The translations under genes and the position numbers were made by a program. Positions 39,011 through 40,838 of a stretch of DNA of 40,838 nt are shown here, one piece after another. This DNA comes from a virus. Numbering within the stretch: position 1 is the stretch's first letter; each line of letters begins with the position of its first letter. The notes beneath the pieces were generated by a model. The model made no database searches, was not told where the DNA came from, and saw only the letters and a list, made by a program, of their open reading frames with translations. Location: IMG/VR virus record IMGVR_UViG_3300010233_000071, positions 240-41,077 of that record; one strand, given 5' to 3'.

Positions 39011-39099
39011 AATCGTTTTTACTCATGGCCCTATTTGTATCAGAGGCAATCATTCGAGATTTCTTCTCGCCAAACTACTCACCGGAAACAGAGGAATAA
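39007..39099 (+). CDS. Small membrane-like peptide, 30 aa
   Basis: MKSFLLMALFVSEAII is a hydrophobic start, followed by a short polar tail. Overlaps the previous stop. No further information. Confidence 0.4.
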   Translation: MKSFLLMALFVSEAIIRDFFSPNYSPETEE

Positions 39100-39102
39100 A
39101 TT

Positions 39103-39348
39103 ATGATATTTGCAAATAAAAAACTGATTGGAAGAATTGAGTCTTTAGAAAACGAATTGCGAGAATTAAAAAACAAGTTCGCAGTTAAGGACTATGGGGC
39201 AATGCGTGAAGATTGGCTTATGGTGACATGTGAAACCTTTTACGGAGAAGATTTAAAGCGCAAATTTGCTCAAATTTATAGCTACCTAAATGTTGAGGTT
39301 TCGCCATCTAAAACAGAGCCTGAAAAACTTGTGAAAAAGAAGACATGA
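39103..39348 (+). CDS. Small coiled-coil protein, 81 aa
   Basis: LIGRIESLENELRELKNKFA is a clear coiled coil; a helical body with REDWLMVTCETFYG follows, then KKKT. It overlaps the start of the resolvase by four bases, so the two genes are translated together. Confidence 0.6.
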   Translation: MIFANKKLIGRIESLENELRELKNKFAVKDYGAMREDWLMVTCETFYGEDLKRKFAQIYSYLNVEVSPSKTEPEKLVKKKT

Positions 39349-39812
39349 AAGGCTTCGATTCATCATGGCTATCCGAACGCGAGCGGGTTCAGAGTTTGAA
39401 AAAGATGAAATCTGAACCGATTAAAACTATTGAGCAATCCGTCCGGGCTGTAAAGGCGAGCTATCGAATTGTGATTCTCGGCCAGATAGCAGGAGGCAAA
39501 AACAACATTGTGATCACTCGCACGGGACATAGGTTTCCTAAGCCTGCATGGGCTAAGTGGCGCGATAATGCGGTTGAGTCGGTAAAGTCTCAGCTATTAC
39601 AGCCTTGGACGCCCATAAGTGAACCTGCAAACATTCGGCTTGAGTATTGGGCTGGAGATAAGCGTCGCAGGGACATGCCTGCCATCATTGATAGCATCTT
39701 TCACGTTCTGGAAAAATCTGGCGTTGTGACCGATGATTGGCATTTGTGGGTTGCTGGTTCGCATCGCGGTTATGACAAAGAGAACCCAAGGGCGGTTATT
39801 ACATTTTTATGA
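39345..39812 (+). CDS. RusA-like Holliday junction resolvase, 155 aa
   Basis: Cuts four-way DNA junctions during recombination or packaging. RusA-type features are present: the segment RRDMPAIIDSIFHVLEKSG with its Asp pair and Lys, VVTDDW with the Asp pair and the preceding W-A-K-W-R. The N-terminus (SLKKMKSEPIKTIE) is unusually extended. The family is typically about 120 aa, so the extra N-terminal 40 residues may be a separate module. The only recombination nuclease in the window. Confidence 0.8.
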   Translation: MKGFDSSWLSERERVQSLKKMKSEPIKTIEQSVRAVKASYRIVILGQIAGGKNNIVITRTGHRFPKPAWAKWRDNAVESVKSQLLQPWTPISEPANIRLEYWAGDKRRRDMPAIIDSIFHVLEKSGVVTDDWHLWVAGSHRGYDKENPRAVITFL

Positions 39813-39973
39813 ACATCCATTGCCCATACTGCAAGTGCAACCAAGAGGTTGACGATGGAATTTTAGCGCGCCACTTGGCCGCTAAAGGCGGTCGCAAGGA
39901 ATCGCGCAAGAAGATTAAATCTTTTAAGAATAATTTTGCAAAGCGTTGGGACGAATCAAATAAAACCAAATAG
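39809..39973 (+). CDS. Small zinc-finger protein, 54 aa
   Basis: CPYCKCNQE followed by RHLAAKGGRK, a zinc-finger-like C-x2-C ... H. The tail is basic (KSFKNNFAKRWDESNK). It overlaps the resolvase stop by ATGA. May bind nucleic acid and assist the resolvase. Confidence 0.55.
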   Translation: MNIHCPYCKCNQEVDDGILARHLAAKGGRKESRKKIKSFKNNFAKRWDESNKTK

Positions 39974-40014
39974 CCATAATAGTTTTATGAGGTTAAATTA
40001 TTTGAAAATTATCC

Positions 40015-40043
40015 TTGCATACGAAGCGCATCGGTGTTAGCAT
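40015..40043 (+). promoter_or_regulatory. Promoter for the last small-gene cluster
   Basis: TTGCAT (40015-40020), 17-nt spacer, TAGCAT (40038-40043). The leader holds the inverted repeat TAACCG/CGGTTA around 40053-40070, a possible operator or hairpin. The first ATG is at 40091. Confidence 0.45.
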
Positions 40044-40090
40044 CTACTCAGTTAACCGAATTAGCGGTTAGCATAACCAAAGAAAGAATT

Positions 40091-40270
40091 ATGGAAATCT
40101 TATCGAAAGCAATTAGTGACGCATCCGAAATGGGCGCGGCAAATGTTTATTGGTTGCTATACCCATTTGGAAAAATATCAAGTCCAATTTGCTGCTTAAC
40201 TGATTACGAATTGAAACAGATTGTTAAACAGTATTGCGAACTTCACAACCTAGAAACAAAAGAGCTATGA
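40091..40270 (+). CDS. Small hypothetical protein, 59 aa
   Basis: MEILSKAISDASEMGAANVY and a middle segment YPFGKISSPICCLTDYE. ATG at 40091 lies 41 nt after the promoter start site. No family is recognised. Confidence 0.5.
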   Translation: MEILSKAISDASEMGAANVYWLLYPFGKISSPICCLTDYELKQIVKQYCELHNLETKEL

Positions 40271-40521
40271 AAACCGAATTATCAAAAGAGGCTCGGGTTT
40301 TACTTGGGAATTTACTTGAGTATTACAGCTTTCGTCCTGATTACATGGAATCTCAATCACGCTTTCAGCAACGCTCAAGTATTTGGAAAGACTGTGAGAC
40401 TGCTAGTCAGGAAGCGTTTAATGAGCTTGAAAACTTGGTTCTATTTAATGAATCATCAACACCAGAACAACACGCAAGCTATTTGCAGGCGACTAATAAA
40501 CAAGCAAAAACATTGCGGTAA
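40267..40521 (+). CDS. Small hypothetical protein, 84 aa
   Basis: Start at 40267 overlaps the previous stop by ATGA. Helical (EYYSFRPDYMESQ, ASQEAFNELENL), no family recognised. Confidence 0.5.
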   Translation: MKTELSKEARVLLGNLLEYYSFRPDYMESQSRFQQRSSIWKDCETASQEAFNELENLVLFNESSTPEQHASYLQATNKQAKTLR

Positions 40522-40534
40522 ACATTAACTAATT

Positions 40535-40723
40535 ATGAACATTGAAAAACTGAGAAAGAAGCAGGAAGATCTTTGGGCAAATGTTCAAGCTACTGAAAAG
40601 ATTTTTCAAGCCGCCAGAGATGAATGGCATCCGATTTACAAACAGCTTCAAGAAGCTGAATTAAGGGCTGAGATGAAGGCTAAAATCATGGATGAAATTG
40701 CAAAGGAATCAAAACAAGATTGA
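40535..40723 (+). CDS. Small coiled-coil-like protein, 62 aa
   Basis: Charged helix throughout (EDLWANVQATEKIFQ, LQEAELRAEMKAKIM). Its TGA lies in the same frame as, and directly before, the interrupted winged-helix coding sequence. Readthrough at that TGA is not likely because other genes use TGA as stop. Confidence 0.5.
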   Translation: MNIEKLRKKQEDLWANVQATEKIFQAARDEWHPIYKQLQEAELRAEMKAKIMDEIAKESKQD

Positions 40724-40801
40724 ATTTATGGTCATGCAGCAGTCGAAAAGACATTTTCAAGCGGAGTTGCAACGATGCTTGGACTGAGCAAGTCAGGACT
40801 T
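40724..40801 (+). pseudogene. N-terminal part of the interrupted winged-helix gene
   Basis: The frame reads IYGHAAVEKTFSSGVATMLG then LSKSGL. Followed by LFVTTLGAITQYGLID from position 259, it matches the length and layout of the family N-terminus, where about 24 residues precede the S/G motif and about 17 residues follow to Y-G-L-I-D. No ATG start is visible in this frame: the preceding codon is a stop. A -1 shift at the AAAA run near 40746-40750 would connect it to ATG 40728. So the gene may be decayed or need a start I cannot see. Confidence 0.45.
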
Positions 40802-40838
40802 GTAATCCTGATGCCTTAAATGGCTACTGGTTGGTGAA
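40802..40838 (+). ncRNA. Structured intervening RNA, segment before the contig junction
   Basis: Follows the coding part. TCAGGA (40793-40798) pairs with TCCTGA (40806-40811), GCC/GGC form a small stem, and GGCTACTGGT (40822-40831) pairs with 129-139 across the junction. The last three bases, GAA, form a helix with 44-50 together with bases 1-4. Confidence 0.45.

Noticed and set aside
40790-40815. tRNA-Thr-like anticodon arm (stem CAGGA/TCCTG with a TGT loop)
   Set aside because: The flanking sequence lacks a D-loop GG, a T-arm and an acceptor stem; it is better explained as a hairpin of the intervening RNA.
1-40838. CRISPR array, insertion sequence or prophage attachment site
   Set aside because: No regularly spaced direct repeats, transposase or integrase gene, or tRNA-bordered repeats were seen.

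Overview
This window looks like an essentially complete, circularly permuted genome of a short-tailed (podovirus-like) tailed phage of about 40.8 kb, moderately AT-rich, with tightly packed genes that often overlap by ATGA, GTGA or TAATG. The host is most likely a member of the Verrucomicrobiota. That is inferred from a small exported protein at 30897-31157, whose Thr-Asp-x-x-x-Trp ... Phe-Trp-Arg layout is typical of verrucomicrobial surface proteins, from fibre proteins with classical signal peptides, and from a DGSGLTNI fibre motif. I could not run a search to confirm this. The two contig ends appear to join: a coding sequence stops at 40801 and resumes at about 259, and two predicted RNA helices pair bases across the ends.

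Layout. 1-921: the 3' part of a winged-helix-like gene preceded by highly structured non-coding RNA. 1150-2742 (+): ten tiny, mostly overlapping genes, several with zinc-binding Cys pairs, behind a good sigma70-type promoter. 2625-7571 (-): terminase large subunit, two Cys-containing small proteins and portal. 7629-17732 (+): virion and tail proteins and three probable ejection proteins, the last 1257 aa. 17723-17757: terminator between convergent genes. 17771-24360 (-): probable scaffold, a surface-modification cassette (two-domain glycosyltransferase, GT9-like protein, FkbM methyltransferase), a protein with two GroES-like domains in tandem, and small genes. 24281-25288 (-): a decaying GIY-YIG homing endonuclease. 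25553-28008 (+): probable major capsid protein, an acidic protein and two related small proteins. 28008-33624 (+): exported fibre-like proteins, including a probable GH5-like glycosidase with a LamG-like domain, then small membrane proteins, a lipoprotein and a metallophosphoesterase. 33621-34166 (-): HNH endonuclease. 34467-36693 (-): small accessory genes including a Lar-like protein and an RNase H-like protein. 36694-37795: mostly non-coding, structured RNA. 37796-40801: small genes plus a RusA-like resolvase.

How it works together. Packaging (terminase, portal), capsid assembly (scaffold, capsid, possibly helped by the GroES-like protein), genome ejection (three internal-type proteins) and host attachment or surface digestion (fibres and glycosidase) are represented. 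No DNA polymerase, helicase, integrase or recognisable endolysin is seen, so replication probably leans on the host. The most unusual items are the tandem GroES-like protein, the gene interrupted at the contig junction by folded RNA, two related structured RNA regions at 36.7-37.8 kb, a portal frameshift lying inside a 23-bp inverted repeat, and several promoters whose predicted start sites fall almost on the start codon.
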